A stretch of 64,000 nucleotides of DNA from the NCBI GenBank assembly GCA_000156115.1, contig DS995276.1, positions 934,017 to 998,016 on the forward strand, read 5' to 3'. Below are positions 42,777 to 52,637 of the stretch, one piece after another. The first letter of the stretch is position 1. Every line of letters starts with the position of its first letter. This stretch comes from Rhodobacteraceae bacterium HTCC2083. GTDB taxonomy: Bacteria > Pseudomonadota > Alphaproteobacteria > Rhodobacterales > Rhodobacteraceae. Under the pieces are notes generated by a model. That model ran no database searches. It saw only the letters and a program-made list of their open reading frames with translations, and was not told the DNA's origin. The position numbers and the translations under genes were made by a program.

Positions 42777-44264
42777 ATGACCACAGCTGCCCCTCATATT
42801 GCGATCATTGGTGCTGGTATCGGTGGCCTTGCGGCTGCGTTGCGCCTTTCATACGCTGGGTGCCGGGTTACTGTTTTAGAGCGTCACGCGGGTCCTGGTG
42901 GCAAGATGCGCACGCTGCCGACGATCGCTGGTGACGTGGACGCGGGTCCCACTGTTTTAACGATGAAATCTGTTTTTGAGGACCTCTTTGCCGATGCAGG
43001 TTTGCGCCTTGAGGATCACGTGACGCTACAAGCTGAGGATATTCTCGCCCGCCATTTCTGGCGCGATGGCAAAGTGTTAGACCTTATGCGCGACGCAGCG
43101 CATAGCGGCGAGAATGTGGCGCGTGCGTTCGGATCCAGCGGTGCCGAAGAGTTCACAGCTTTCTGCCAACAAACAGACCATCTCTTTGATGCATTCGATG
43201 GTCCAATGATTCGCTCAGCGCAGCCCTCCCTCGCTGAGCTTGCACTCACCGTTGCAAAATCCCCCAAGCTTCTGCGCGCGATGAGACCACTCAGCACGCT
43301 TACGCAAAGCTTGAACAGGCATTTCACCGATCCCCGTCTCGCCCAGCTTTTTGCACGCTATGCGACCTATGTCGGGGGCCTGCCCACGCAGTCACCCTCG
43401 CTTTTGAGTTTAATTTGGCAAGCTGAAAATCAAGGAGTCTGGTACGTCAAAGGGGGTATGCATCAACTTGCAAAAAGCATCGTAAATGCCGCGCGCGGGT
43501 TTGGCACGGAATTTGTGTATAACGCTCATGTCACGCGCATCAAAACACAAGATGGCAGCGTTTGCGCTGTGCAAACCGAAGACACGCGCTACGCCGTGGA
43601 CGCCGTGCTGTTCAACGGCGATCCAAATGCACTGCAAACTGGCCTGCTTGGTCCAACAATTGAGCAAGCCGTCAATAAAGGCATGACCACCCCTCGCAGT
43701 CTATCGGCCAATGTCATGTCGTTTGCAGCCATTCCCAAGGGCGTGGACCTCGCCGCACACAACGTCTTTTTCGCGAGAGATCCTCAATCGGAATACGCCC
43801 CGCTCGCCAGGGGCCAGCAACAGCGTGATCCAACGCTCTACATTTGCGCGCAAGATCGGTTTGGCGGTGCAACGCCTGATGGTCCTGAACGCTTCGAAAT
43901 TATCCTCAACAGCCCGCCAAATAATAAAAATGCCGCCCCAAGTAAGAAAGAAACAGAGCAATGTCAGACCTTGATCCTTCAACAGCTCGACCAATTTGGT
44001 CTCGATTTCTCTCCCCAACCTGCGCCCGACACTCTGACGATGACCAGACACTTCGCTCAGCTGTTTCCAGCGAGCCACGGATCCCTTTACGGACGGTCCC
44101 CACATGGGATGATGGCCGCGTTCAAACGTCCGAGCGCGCGCAGCAAGGTGAAGGGGCTTTATCTGGCAGGAGGCGGCACGCATCCGGGGGCGGGGGTGCC
44201 GATGGCAACCCTCTCCGGCGCGCATGCGGCCGCGGCGATCTTGAGCGACCTAACTTCAACATAG
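42777..44264 (+). CDS. crtD: methoxyneurosporene / hydroxyneurosporene dehydrogenase CrtD
   Basis: A 495-residue FAD-dependent C-3,4 desaturase of acyclic carotenoids, in the CrtI family. The dinucleotide motif IAIIGAGIGGLAAALRLSYAG is at the N terminus, and GLYLAGGGTHPGAGVPMATLSGAHAA is the C-terminal FAD motif. AGGGAA precedes the ATG. Its end reaches almost to the crtC start. Confidence 0.95.
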   Translation: MTTAAPHIAIIGAGIGGLAAALRLSYAGCRVTVLERHAGPGGKMRTLPTIAGDVDAGPTVLTMKSVFEDLFADAGLRLEDHVTLQAEDILARHFWRDGKVLDLMRDAAHSGENVARAFGSSGAEEFTAFCQQTDHLFDAFDGPMIRSAQPSLAELALTVAKSPKLLRAMRPLSTLTQSLNRHFTDPRLAQLFARYATYVGGLPTQSPSLLSLIWQAENQGVWYVKGGMHQLAKSIVNAARGFGTEFVYNAHVTRIKTQDGSVCAVQTEDTRYAVDAVLFNGDPNALQTGLLGPTIEQAVNKGMTTPRSLSANVMSFAAIPKGVDLAAHNVFFARDPQSEYAPLARGQQQRDPTLYICAQDRFGGATPDGPERFEIILNSPPNNKNAAPSKKETEQCQTLILQQLDQFGLDFSPQPAPDTLTMTRHFAQLFPASHGSLYGRSPHGMMAAFKRPSARSKVKGLYLAGGGTHPGAGVPMATLSGAHAAAAILSDLTST

Positions 44265-44266
44265 AC

Positions 44267-45175
44267 GTGCCTGCGGGTGGATATGCATGGTGGTATGTAG
44301 ACGGTGTAAGCGATGATGGCACGCGCGCGGTTTCTGTTATTGGCTTCATCGGCTCTGTCTTTTCACCGTGGTACGCATGGTCAGGGCGCGGTGAGCCAAA
44401 CAATCATTGCTGTATTAATGTTGCGACTTACGGCAGGGGCGGGCGTTTCGCGATGACAGATCGCGGCAGTTCTGCTTTGCGCCAAAGCGAGGATTGCTTG
44501 CAAGTCGGTCCTTCTTCCATGCGCTGGGACAATGGCGCGTTGATCATCGACATTAACGAGGTGTCTTCTCTCCCTCTCATCTCGCGCATGCGCGGGCAAA
44601 TCCGCCTGCTCCCTTCCGCGGTAACCAGCGTTGAAATGCCCCTCACCCTAGATGGCGCACATGTCTGGCGCCCTTTTGCGCCAACCGCACGCATCAGCGT
44701 CGATCTGGAAGCAAAGGGTTGGCAATTCGAAGGGCACGGTTATTTCGACAGCAATTTCGGCACGCGCCGTTTGGAGGATGATTTCACCACATGGAACTGG
44801 GCGCGCTATCCAACAGCAACGGGTTCCACCTGTTTTTATGATGCGAACCGATGCGATGGGTCTGTGCTTGATGCGGCGATCAACTTTGACGAAGACGGCA
44901 ACGCGCTTGCAGTTTCTGGCCCTCCGAAGACACCGATCAAACGCACGCTTTGGGCATTGAGACGCGACACGCGCGCGGATGTGGGCACAACGCCCAAGCA
45001 AGTCAAAGCCATGCTTGATGCGCCATTTTATTCTCGCTCTGTCGTGCAGACGACAATCGATGGCGAACGTGTTGAGGGCGTGCACGAAGCGCTTAATCTC
45101 AATCGCTACGGCTCAAACCTGATCAAGCCCATGCTCGCTGTGCGCGTGCCGCGCCGCAAGAACTGGACGTTTTAG
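44267..45175 (+). CDS. crtC: carotenoid 1,2-hydratase CrtC (start uncertain)
   Basis: About 302 residues. It hydrates neurosporene or lycopene ends to 1-hydroxy forms before CrtD and CrtF act. PAGGYAWWYVDGVSDDG near the N terminus and GYFDSNFGTRRLEDDFTTWNWAR are family hallmarks. The only start codon near the expected N terminus is GTG at 44267, three bases after the crtD stop, with a poor ribosome site. The homologous region seems to extend a few residues further upstream (PNFNID) into crtD without an ATG, GTG or TTG. Coupling to crtD termination or a non-standard start is possible. It is convergent with tspO, overlapping by 4 nt. Confidence 0.88.
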   Translation: MPAGGYAWWYVDGVSDDGTRAVSVIGFIGSVFSPWYAWSGRGEPNNHCCINVATYGRGGRFAMTDRGSSALRQSEDCLQVGPSSMRWDNGALIIDINEVSSLPLISRMRGQIRLLPSAVTSVEMPLTLDGAHVWRPFAPTARISVDLEAKGWQFEGHGYFDSNFGTRRLEDDFTTWNWARYPTATGSTCFYDANRCDGSVLDAAINFDEDGNALAVSGPPKTPIKRTLWALRRDTRADVGTTPKQVKAMLDAPFYSRSVVQTTIDGERVEGVHEALNLNRYGSNLIKPMLAVRVPRRKNWTF

Positions 45176-45651
45176 AGCTTGGATAGATCCAGCGCTTCGA
45201 CCTCTGGGTTCAGGTTTGCAACGGAGTAATTCAGCATCGCAGCGACACTGACCCAGATCAAATACGGAAGCATCGCAAGGCCAGCCCATAGGTCTAGCGA
45301 CATGTGTGTGATGAAACATCCCAGCACTGAGAGCCATAAGAGCGCCATAACGCCAAGCGCGCCCTTCAAACGGCGCAAGCCAAAGAACATCGGCGTCCAG
45401 AGCGTATTAAACGCGATTTGCGCTGCCCAGAAAGCCATTGCAAAATGGCTGCCCTCTATCACTGCGACGCGCGCAGCGGCGAAAGAAATCAGTAGATAGA
45501 TCGTCGTCCACATCACCGGGAATACCCAATTCGGTGGTGTCCATGATGGCTTTTCCAAGCTCTGATACCATGCGCCGGGTGGGAACAAACCGCCTGTCGC
45601 GCCTGCACCAAAACATGTACCTAGAAAGAGTGCGAAGAGTAAATATTCCAT
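45172..45651 (-). CDS. tspO: tryptophan-rich sensory protein TspO
   Basis: A 159-residue five-helix membrane protein of the TspO/MBR family. WYQSLEKPSWTPPNWVFPVMWTTIYLLI and NTLWTPMFFGL carry the Trp-rich signature. In Rhodobacter sphaeroides TspO binds porphyrins and lowers expression of PpsR-regulated pigment genes in oxygen. It follows crtB by 21 bp in the crtI-crtB-tspO unit. Confidence 0.95.
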   Translation of the reverse strand: MEYLLFALFLGTCFGAGATGGLFPPGAWYQSLEKPSWTPPNWVFPVMWTTIYLLISFAAARVAVIEGSHFAMAFWAAQIAFNTLWTPMFFGLRRLKGALGVMALLWLSVLGCFITHMSLDLWAGLAMLPYLIWVSVAAMLNYSVANLNPEVEALDLSKL

Positions 45652-45672
45652 GGCGTCACCATAGAGCCGCGT

Positions 45673-46728
45673 TTACTCCGCCGCTACCCCGATTGTCGCT
45701 TTGGCGTTGACCTCGCGCGCTTTCAACTCAGACAGTACTGACAAAAGCGCCCCCGTGCGCCCCGTGCCCCAGTCCTGCGCACGTGGCTTATTCGTAGCGA
45801 CGGCGTCCACCAAAAAGCGCACTTCGTCCAAAGCAGGTGCAAACAGAACAGGCGATTTCGGCAAAACCACGCTCGCGGCGGAGCGCAGGCCTGAGATACC
45901 AATCAAACCCAGCTTATGCACCGTATTCGTGCGCGCACGGTGGTTGATGGAATCGTGCTTAAGTCGCGTCAGTTGCGTGCCAATTGCTGCATATATAAAG
46001 CGTGCTGCGAAAATGCCTGTGCGCGCGTTGAGCGGCAACGAGCTTATCCCCGTTTCAGAGCGTATATATAAACGACGTGCCTCGGCCAGCAAACGCTTCA
46101 CCATTTTGCGCACTGCAAGGGAGGCTTGCGGATCGCTCATGAACGCATCAGGCGTCATACCCGAACCTTCAATCCATTCAAGCGGCAGATAAATCCGCCC
46201 AGCGCGCGCATCTTCGCCAACATCGCGCGCAATGTTTGTCAGTTGCATCGCGACACCCAAATCACAGGCCCGCGCCAAAGCATCCGCATCGCGCACGCGC
46301 ATCAGCACACACATCATCGCGCCAACCGCAGAAGCCACGCGCGCAGAATATCCACGCACATCAGACAGCGTTTCATACCGCCGCTCCACAGCATCCCACG
46401 CCAGACCCTCAAGCAAGGCTTCCGGCAAAGCGCGCGGCATATCGAACCTTTCACACACGGCCGCAAACGCACGATCCTCCGGTGCATTGCGTGGCGTGCC
46501 TGCGTAAACTAGATCAAGCCGAGCTTGCAAATCAAGCACTGCTGCAACCTTGTTGCTGCCCTCGTCCACTTCATCATCCGCGAGGCGACAAAACGCATAA
46601 AGCGCCAAAGCAGGGTCGCGCACAGAGCCTGGCAGAAGTTTGGAGGCCGCATGAAACGACAAAGATCCTGTGCGGATCACTTCGCGGCAATGCTCAAGAT
46701 CATCAGGGTGGATCACCGGCGCGCTCAT
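45673..46728 (-). CDS. crtB: phytoene synthase CrtB
   Basis: A 351-residue enzyme condensing two GGPP to phytoene. Asp-rich sites appear as FCRLADDEVDE and LTNIARDVGEDARAGRIYLP. The ATG overlaps the crtI stop by 4 nt. Length fits CrtB of Rhodobacter. Confidence 0.95.
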   Translation of the reverse strand: MSAPVIHPDDLEHCREVIRTGSLSFHAASKLLPGSVRDPALALYAFCRLADDEVDEGSNKVAAVLDLQARLDLVYAGTPRNAPEDRAFAAVCERFDMPRALPEALLEGLAWDAVERRYETLSDVRGYSARVASAVGAMMCVLMRVRDADALARACDLGVAMQLTNIARDVGEDARAGRIYLPLEWIEGSGMTPDAFMSDPQASLAVRKMVKRLLAEARRLYIRSETGISSLPLNARTGIFAARFIYAAIGTQLTRLKHDSINHRARTNTVHKLGLIGISGLRSAASVVLPKSPVLFAPALDEVRFLVDAVATNKPRAQDWGTGRTGALLSVLSELKAREVNAKATIGVAAE

Positions 46729-48269
46729 TCTGCGGCCAACCTTGTCTCTGTCTCAACTGAATGCATATCAGGCACCATTTTGCTCAACACTTCTGCGCTT
46801 GAAACAACCCCCGGAAGACCCGCCCCGGGATGCGTACCCGCACCTACAAGAAAGAGTCCTTTCGCCTCTTCGCTCACATTGTGAGGGCGAAAATAGGCGC
46901 TTTGAAGGATACGCGGCTCAAGCGAAAAACCAGAGCCATGCGGACTAAGATACCGCTCGCGAAAAGTCTCGGGCGTAAAGACCGTTTCGGTTGTGATGTG
47001 ATCCTGAAAACCAGGAATCAGCTTTTCCACTTCAGCAGCAACCTTCGCACGATAGATCGGTTCTTCGCGCGTCCAATCCACAGGGTTATCCCAATTGAGA
47101 TGCGGAACAGGGGAGAGCACATAAAACGTATCATCCCCCTCAGGGGCAGCGCTCTTGTCAGTCACACATGGGCGATGAATATAAAGGCTCATGTCATCCG
47201 CGAGTTTACCGCGCATGAAGATATCTTTCAGCAGGCCCTTAAAACGCGGTCCATTGGCGATCGTATGATGCCCCACATCGGCCCATTTGTCCGCCGTGCC
47301 TTTGGTGCCAAAATACCAAACATAAAGCCCCATAGACCACCGCTTGCCCGCAATCTTTTTGGGGGTCCAACGACGTTTTTTATGGTTACGTAGCAAATGC
47401 GAATAAGTATGCCCCGCATCCGCATTACTGACGATCAAAGGCGCATCCAGCTCGCTACCATCCTTGAGGCGCACGGCCTTTGCAGCGCCTTGGTCAATCA
47501 GGATCTCGTCAACAGTGACGTTCTGTTTGACTACGCCACCCTGCGCGCGCACCACATCCGCCATCGCATCCGCAATCGCCTGCACCCCACCGATCGCATA
47601 ATGCACGCCGTAGGTTTTTTCGAGATGCGCGACCAAAGCGTAGATCGAGGTCACATGCGTTGGATCACCCCCAATGAACAGCGGATGAAATGAGAGCGCC
47701 ATGCGCAAGCGTTCGTCCTTCACACGCGACGCCGCTAATCCGTAGATAGAACGATCCGCGCGCAACCTTGCAAACGTAGGAAGAACTTTGATCGTTTCCC
47801 AAGCACGGTGCATCGGCTTAGCAACCATGCCCTCAAATCCAACCACATACCGCGCACGGGCATCCTTCAAGAACTTCTGAAACCCCTTCACATCGTTCGG
47901 GCTTAGCTTGGCGACCTCTGCCAACATCTTGTCGTCGTCAGAGCTTGCGTGGAACTTCGTGCCATCCGGCCAACGCACCTCATAGAACGGCTCTAAAGGG
48001 CGCAGGTCCACATCCACATGAAAATCACGGCCACAGTCAGCCCAAAGACGTTCAAACACATCAGGGACGGTCACAATCGTTGGACCAAGATCAAAACGAT
48101 GGCCATCTTGCTCAATAGACGATCCACGCCCACCCGTCCGATCCAAGCGATCGAGCACGGTAACCGCATAGCCCTTCGCGCCCAAACGCATCGCAGCCGA
48201 CAAACCACCAAGGCCCGCGCCAATCACAATCGCACGGTTGTCCAATCCATTTTCTGAAAGCTGTGTCAT
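46725..48269 (-). CDS. crtI: phytoene desaturase CrtI
   Basis: A 514-residue FAD-dependent desaturase turning phytoene into neurosporene in spheroidene-making bacteria. The FAD motif AIVIGAGLGGLSAAMRLGAKG is at the N terminus, with GLFLVGAGTHPGAGLPGVVSSAE near the end. The ATG at 48269 is preferred to an in-frame codon 18 nt upstream. A PpsR box lies 20 bp before it. It is first gene of crtI-crtB-tspO. Confidence 0.95.
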   Translation of the reverse strand: MTQLSENGLDNRAIVIGAGLGGLSAAMRLGAKGYAVTVLDRLDRTGGRGSSIEQDGHRFDLGPTIVTVPDVFERLWADCGRDFHVDVDLRPLEPFYEVRWPDGTKFHASSDDDKMLAEVAKLSPNDVKGFQKFLKDARARYVVGFEGMVAKPMHRAWETIKVLPTFARLRADRSIYGLAASRVKDERLRMALSFHPLFIGGDPTHVTSIYALVAHLEKTYGVHYAIGGVQAIADAMADVVRAQGGVVKQNVTVDEILIDQGAAKAVRLKDGSELDAPLIVSNADAGHTYSHLLRNHKKRRWTPKKIAGKRWSMGLYVWYFGTKGTADKWADVGHHTIANGPRFKGLLKDIFMRGKLADDMSLYIHRPCVTDKSAAPEGDDTFYVLSPVPHLNWDNPVDWTREEPIYRAKVAAEVEKLIPGFQDHITTETVFTPETFRERYLSPHGSGFSLEPRILQSAYFRPHNVSEEAKGLFLVGAGTHPGAGLPGVVSSAEVLSKMVPDMHSVETETRLAAE

Positions 48270-48288
48270 GATCAATCCCGGCAACAAC

Positions 48289-48306
48289 TGTCTAGTCTAG
48301 CTTACA
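48289..48306. promoter_or_regulatory. PpsR/CrtJ box at the crtI side of the crtI-crtA spacer
   Basis: TGT-CTAGTCTAGCTT-ACA is exact TGT-N12-ACA, 20 bp before the crtI ATG. A second box is 56 bp away on the crtA side, so looping or separate control of the divergent genes is possible. Confidence 0.7.
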
Positions 48307-48344
48307 ATTCTAGCGTGAGGGTGCTTCACAAAGCAAGGGATATG

Positions 48345-48362
48345 TGTCACTCTAAGTTTACA
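48345..48362. promoter_or_regulatory. PpsR/CrtJ box at the crtA side of the crtI-crtA spacer
   Basis: TGT-CACTCTAAGTTT-ACA is exact TGT-N12-ACA, 24 bp before the crtA ATG. It would control crtA-bchI-bchD-bchO-hemE. Confidence 0.75.
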
Positions 48363-48385
48363 CATTAGGGAATCTTTGGGAACAC

Positions 48386-49096
48386 ATGACGATGTCGCAG
48401 GTTGTCAGTTTCAGTCTCTTTCGCTTTGGCTCATTGCGCGCACGCGTGTGGGCTTTCGTGATGATGGGACTCGCGCGCCGTCATTTGCGCAAGGTCGAGA
48501 GCATCAATTTCTGGAAGCTGTGCGGCTCCGGCTCTGGCGAAGGGTTCACACCTATCCCCAACACATCTGTCTACGCGATTCTCGCGACATGGCCCGACGA
48601 GGCAAGCGCGACACGCGCGATAGAGAATGACCCCCTGTTTCAACGCTACAAAACCCATGCATCAGAGCATTGGAGCTTGTTTATGAGCACCGACACCGCG
48701 CGCGGTGCTTGGTCTGGCAAAACCCCGTTTATTCCAACACAACATTACAAAACCGGCCCACTGGTGGCCCTGACACGCGCTACGATCAAGCCAAGCATTG
48801 CCGCGCGCTTCTGGCGACGTGTGCCGAATATTTCCAGCGTGATTGGTCAAGATCCAAACGTCCTTTTCAAGATCGGTGTCGGTGAAATTCCATTGCTGCA
48901 TCAGGTGACGTTTTCGATTTGGCGCGACGCCGCGCAAATGGCGAATTTCGCACGCACAGGACCGCATGCAGAGGCCATCAAAGCCGTCAGAGATGAAGGC
49001 TGGTTCAACGAAGAACTCTACGCGCGTTTCACCCTTATTTCAGACATCGGAACATGGGGTGGCACATCGCCCTTAGCAAAAGTGGACATAGCATGA
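48386..49096 (+). CDS. crtA: spheroidene monooxygenase CrtA
   Basis: A 236-residue enzyme adding the 2-keto group, converting spheroidene to spheroidenone when oxygen is present. Conserved features include FKLCGSGSGEGFTPIPNTSVYAILATW-like and TRATIKPSIAARFWRRVPNIS segments. The ribosome site before the ATG is weak. The stop overlaps the bchI ATG (ATGA). Its presence predicts red, spheroidenone-containing cells under air. Confidence 0.94.
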   Translation: MTMSQVVSFSLFRFGSLRARVWAFVMMGLARRHLRKVESINFWKLCGSGSGEGFTPIPNTSVYAILATWPDEASATRAIENDPLFQRYKTHASEHWSLFMSTDTARGAWSGKTPFIPTQHYKTGPLVALTRATIKPSIAARFWRRVPNISSVIGQDPNVLFKIGVGEIPLLHQVTFSIWRDAAQMANFARTGPHAEAIKAVRDEGWFNEELYARFTLISDIGTWGGTSPLAKVDIA

Positions 49097-50100
49097 AGCA
49101 TCCATTCCCTTTCTCCGCCATTGTCGGTCAAGACGACATGAAGCAGGCGATGATTCTCACGGCCATCGACCCATCGATTGGGGGAGTGTTGGTGTTTGGT
49201 GATCGCGGCACAGGCAAATCTACCGCCGTGCGCGGGCTTGCAGGGCTTCTACCGAATATCAACGCTATCAAAGCCTGCCCAGTCAACAGCAAACACTTTG
49301 CCGATTGCCCGGAGTGGGCGAATGTCACACACAAAGACACACACGAAATTCCAACGCCCGTCGTTGATCTGCCCCTCGGTGCATCAGAGGATCGCGTCAC
49401 CGGTGCGCTTGATATCGAGCGTGCGCTGACACGTGGCGAGAAAGCGTTTCAACCGGGGCTTTTCGCCCAAGCGAACCGCGGGTACCTTTACATTGATGAA
49501 GTGAACCTTCTCGAAGATCATATCGTTGATCTGCTTTTGGACGTCGCGCAATCCGGCGAAAACGTGGTGGAGCGTGAAGGCCTCTCGATCCGCCACGCCG
49601 CGCGCTTTGTGCTTGTTGGCTCCGGCAATCCAGAAGAGGGCGAGCTACGTCCACAGCTCTTGGATCGCTTTGGTCTTTCGGTCGACGTCGCATCCCCAAG
49701 TGATATCGACGAACGTGTTCAAGTCATCAAACGCCGCGATGCCTATGAGAATGATCATGCGGCCTTCATGTTGCGCTGGCAGGCGGAAGATGCCGCGCTG
49801 CGTGATCGCATTGTCTCTGCACGCATGGCTTTGAAGGACCTTGAAACACCCGATAGCGCGCTGCGTGATGTGGCCGAGCTCTGTCTCAATCTTGGAGCCG
49901 ATGGTTTGCGTGGTGAATTGACCTTGCTCAAAGCTGCGCGCGCTTACGCGGCGTTTCGCGATGATACGCATCTTGCCACCTCCCACATTCGTGCCACAGC
50001 TGCGCTCGCCCTGCGCCACCGCCTACGCCGTGATCCTCTCGATGATGCAGGGTCTGGCACGCGGGTTGACCGCATCGTGCAAGACACGTTGGGTGTCTGA
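49093..50100 (+). CDS. bchI: magnesium chelatase subunit BchI
   Basis: A 335-residue AAA+ ATPase that powers Mg insertion with BchD and BchH. Walker A GDRGTGKS is at 36-43, Walker B is in GYLYIDEVNLLEDHIVDLLLD, and the sensor region is VGSGNPEEGELRPQLLDRFGL. The ATG at 49093 lies in the crtA stop; a longer in-frame reading is rejected. bchD starts at the base after the stop. Confidence 0.97.
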   Translation: MKHPFPFSAIVGQDDMKQAMILTAIDPSIGGVLVFGDRGTGKSTAVRGLAGLLPNINAIKACPVNSKHFADCPEWANVTHKDTHEIPTPVVDLPLGASEDRVTGALDIERALTRGEKAFQPGLFAQANRGYLYIDEVNLLEDHIVDLLLDVAQSGENVVEREGLSIRHAARFVLVGSGNPEEGELRPQLLDRFGLSVDVASPSDIDERVQVIKRRDAYENDHAAFMLRWQAEDAALRDRIVSARMALKDLETPDSALRDVAELCLNLGADGLRGELTLLKAARAYAAFRDDTHLATSHIRATAALALRHRLRRDPLDDAGSGTRVDRIVQDTLGV

Positions 50101-51744
50101 ATGACGCCTTGGCACCGCGCTACTCTCGCTCTGACTTTGCTAGCGATTGATCCGGATTCTTTCGCTGGCTTGATCGTGCGTGCGCGTGTCTCTCCTGTGC
50201 GCGATGCTTTCCTGCGTACGAGCCAGAAAATACCAATGCCACACGTCAAATTGCATCCGAACATGACTGCGCAGGTCCTTGATGACGAAATTGATCTCTC
50301 GTCCACTCTCAAAGCCAGTACGCTCATCATGCAAAAAGGCCTGCTGAATCGCGATCCGTCCCTCTTCATCCTTCCAATGGCGGAGCGCGCTGATCCATAT
50401 CTCACTGCCCGTCTTAGCCAGACGCTCGACGCGGGTAACGGACATGCGTTTCTTGCCCTTGATGAAGGTGTTGAGGATGAAACGCTCCCCAATTCCCTAA
50501 GTGATCGCGCGGCGTTCTGGATTTCGCTTGATGGTTTGGCGCTTGCGGACTTTGAGCCTGTGACACTCCCTGACAATCTCGTTCAACTCACCAAGGACGC
50601 GCGGCACGTCGATATCCCTGATGAGGTTCCTGAGCAGCTGGTAACGCTCGCAGTCAACCTCGGCATCCCGAGCCTACGCGCACCGACCTACGCGATGCGC
50701 GCCGCGCAAGCTCATGCGGCACTGCATCAGCGCAAGGTGATCACGGCAGAGGATCTAAGCATCGCTGTTGATCTTGTCTTTGCCCACCGCGCCACTCGCC
50801 TGCCTGAAACGCAAGACGAGCAGCCAAAGCAACCGCAAAACGAAACGCGGCAAAACGAGGATGATACGCTTTCCATCCCCCAAGATCTCTTGCTCGACGC
50901 TGTGAAAGCCGCGTTGCCAGCCGACGTGCTGGAGAAGCTCGCGAGCGATACCAAACGCAAAGGCACCACTGGCAACGGGGCTGGTGCCAAGCAAAACGGC
51001 AATCGGCGCGGCCGCCCCCTGCCCGCGCGCGCAGGGTCAAAAGCCAATACGGCGCGCGTCGATTTGATCGCCACACTGCGTGCCGCTATTCCCTATCAAA
51101 CTATCCGTAGAGAAGCTCAACCCCAGCGCACAGGCCCCATCATTCACCCCGGTGACCTGCGCCGCAAACGCTATCAAACGCTTTCCGATCGTTTGCTGAT
51201 TTTCACAGTCGATGCCTCTGGTTCTGCCGCAATGGCACGTTTGGCTGAAGCCAAAGGTGCCGTGGAAATGCTCCTTAGCGAAGCTTATGCACGTCGTGAT
51301 CATGTGGCACTGATCTCTTTTCGTGGCCTTGATGCAGAGGTTCTTCTGCCGCCCACGCGCTCGCTGGTACAAACCAAACGTCGTCTCGCGGCGTTGCCCG
51401 GTGGCGGTGGAACACCGCTTGCCTCCGGTCTTACAGCGGCTTTATCTCTCGCAGAAACCGCGTCACACAAAGGTATGAGCGCGACCATCGTTCTGCTGAC
51501 AGACGGGCGCGCGAATATTGCACTGGACGGTCAAGCCAACCGCACACAAGCAGGTGATGATGCGCAAACGATAGCGCGCAATATTCTAAGCGCTGGGGTT
51601 GATGCGTTGGTGATTGATACAACCATTCGCCCCGAACGCAGCCTTAAGCAACTGGCAGATATGATGCACGCCAACTACATCGCATTGCCGCGCGCAGATG
51701 CAAAACGGGTCAGCGCCGCTGTCACCGCCTCTTTGGCAAGCTAA
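50101..51744 (+). CDS. bchD: magnesium chelatase subunit BchD
   Basis: A 547-residue platform subunit. An inactive AAA+-like N-terminal part (about 1-240, no Walker A) is followed by a proline/acidic linker (about 240-260, rich in P, Q, E and D) and a basic, glycine-rich stretch near 285-315. The C-terminal von Willebrand A domain (about 360-545) has the MIDAS motif DASGS. It begins with ATG right after the bchI stop. It binds BchI and presents it to BchH. Confidence 0.95.
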   Translation: MTPWHRATLALTLLAIDPDSFAGLIVRARVSPVRDAFLRTSQKIPMPHVKLHPNMTAQVLDDEIDLSSTLKASTLIMQKGLLNRDPSLFILPMAERADPYLTARLSQTLDAGNGHAFLALDEGVEDETLPNSLSDRAAFWISLDGLALADFEPVTLPDNLVQLTKDARHVDIPDEVPEQLVTLAVNLGIPSLRAPTYAMRAAQAHAALHQRKVITAEDLSIAVDLVFAHRATRLPETQDEQPKQPQNETRQNEDDTLSIPQDLLLDAVKAALPADVLEKLASDTKRKGTTGNGAGAKQNGNRRGRPLPARAGSKANTARVDLIATLRAAIPYQTIRREAQPQRTGPIIHPGDLRRKRYQTLSDRLLIFTVDASGSAAMARLAEAKGAVEMLLSEAYARRDHVALISFRGLDAEVLLPPTRSLVQTKRRLAALPGGGGTPLASGLTAALSLAETASHKGMSATIVLLTDGRANIALDGQANRTQAGDDAQTIARNILSAGVDALVIDTTIRPERSLKQLADMMHANYIALPRADAKRVSAAVTASLAS

Positions 51745-51749
51745 GCGCG

Positions 51750-52637
51750 ATGGACTGGGCGAAAGACAGTGCAACTTGGCCCAACACTGCCCATTCGCGT
51801 TTCGTGTCTAGCGCGCCCCATCGATGGCACGTGCAGGACATCGGCGATGGGCCTCTCGTTTTGCTTTTGCATGGGGCGGGTGGCGCGACGCATAGCTGGC
51901 AACATCTGACCCCCTTACTGCAACCTCATTTCCGCGTCGTAGTGATTGATCTTCCTGGGCAGGGTTTCACCAAGCTTGGCGCGCAACAACGCTGCGGATT
52001 GGACGCGATGGCAGAGGATATTCTTACCCTATGTCGCACAGAGCAGTTCAATCCTTACGCTATAATCGGTCATTCCGCAGGAGCGGCCATTGCTTTGCGC
52101 ATGGCGGAACTTATGGCACCGGACCAGCCTAAGATCATCGGGATAAACGCAGCACTTGAACCCTTCGCAGGTGTTGCAGGTGTGATGTTCCCTTTGCTTG
52201 CGAAAGCTATCGCAGCCCTGCCCCTTGCCGCTGATTTTTTCAGCGCCACCTCCTCGCGCGGACAAGGGGTCGAGCGTATTTTGAAAAGCACAGGATCAAA
52301 CCTGCCAAAGGACGATATCACCTTTTACAAGCGTCTTGTCGCCTCGCGCTCGCATGTGAATGCAACGCTGCAAATGATGGCGCAATGGTCGCTCAATAAC
52401 CTGATTGCAGGCCTGCCGCAGAACGGTGCTGAGACGCTTTTGATCGCCGGAAAGAAGGATACTACCGTTCCCCCTAAAACATCCCGGAATGCCGCGGCGA
52501 AAATGCCAAATGCGCGGTTTGAGTTGTTGCCAAATCTCGGTCATTTAGCGCATGAAGAAGATGCAGAACGCGTCGCCACCATAATACTTGAGGCGCTCGC
52601 GCCTTTGCACATCGAAAACCAAGGAAGATCACTATGA
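51750..52637 (+). CDS. bchO: BchO, alpha/beta-hydrolase of the Mg chelatase operon
   Basis: A 295-residue alpha/beta-hydrolase. [14 protein letters not shown] supplies the oxyanion region and [10 protein letters not shown] holds the nucleophile Ser. A late [13 protein letters not shown] gives a candidate catalytic His. It is always linked to bchID in PGCs and believed to assist Mg chelatase, but its substrate is unknown. It overlaps hemE by 4 nt. Confidence 0.92.
   Translation: MDWAKDSATWPNTAHSRFVSSAPHRWHVQDIGDGPLVLLLHGAGGATHSWQHLTPLLQPHFRVVVIDLPGQGFTKLGAQQRCGLDAMAEDILTLCRTEQFNPYAIIGHSAGAAIALRMAELMAPDQPKIIGINAALEPFAGVAGVMFPLLAKAIAALPLAADFFSATSSRGQGVERILKSTGSNLPKDDITFYKRLVASRSHVNATLQMMAQWSLNNLIAGLPQNGAETLLIAGKKDTTVPPKTSRNAAAKMPNARFELLPNLGHLAHEEDAERVATIILEALAPLHIENQGRSL

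Noticed and set aside
43961-44266. Long in-frame N-terminal extension of CrtC starting in crtD
   Set aside because: Composition is low-complexity Gly/Arg-rich out-of-frame crtD, with no CrtC similarity before about 44250.
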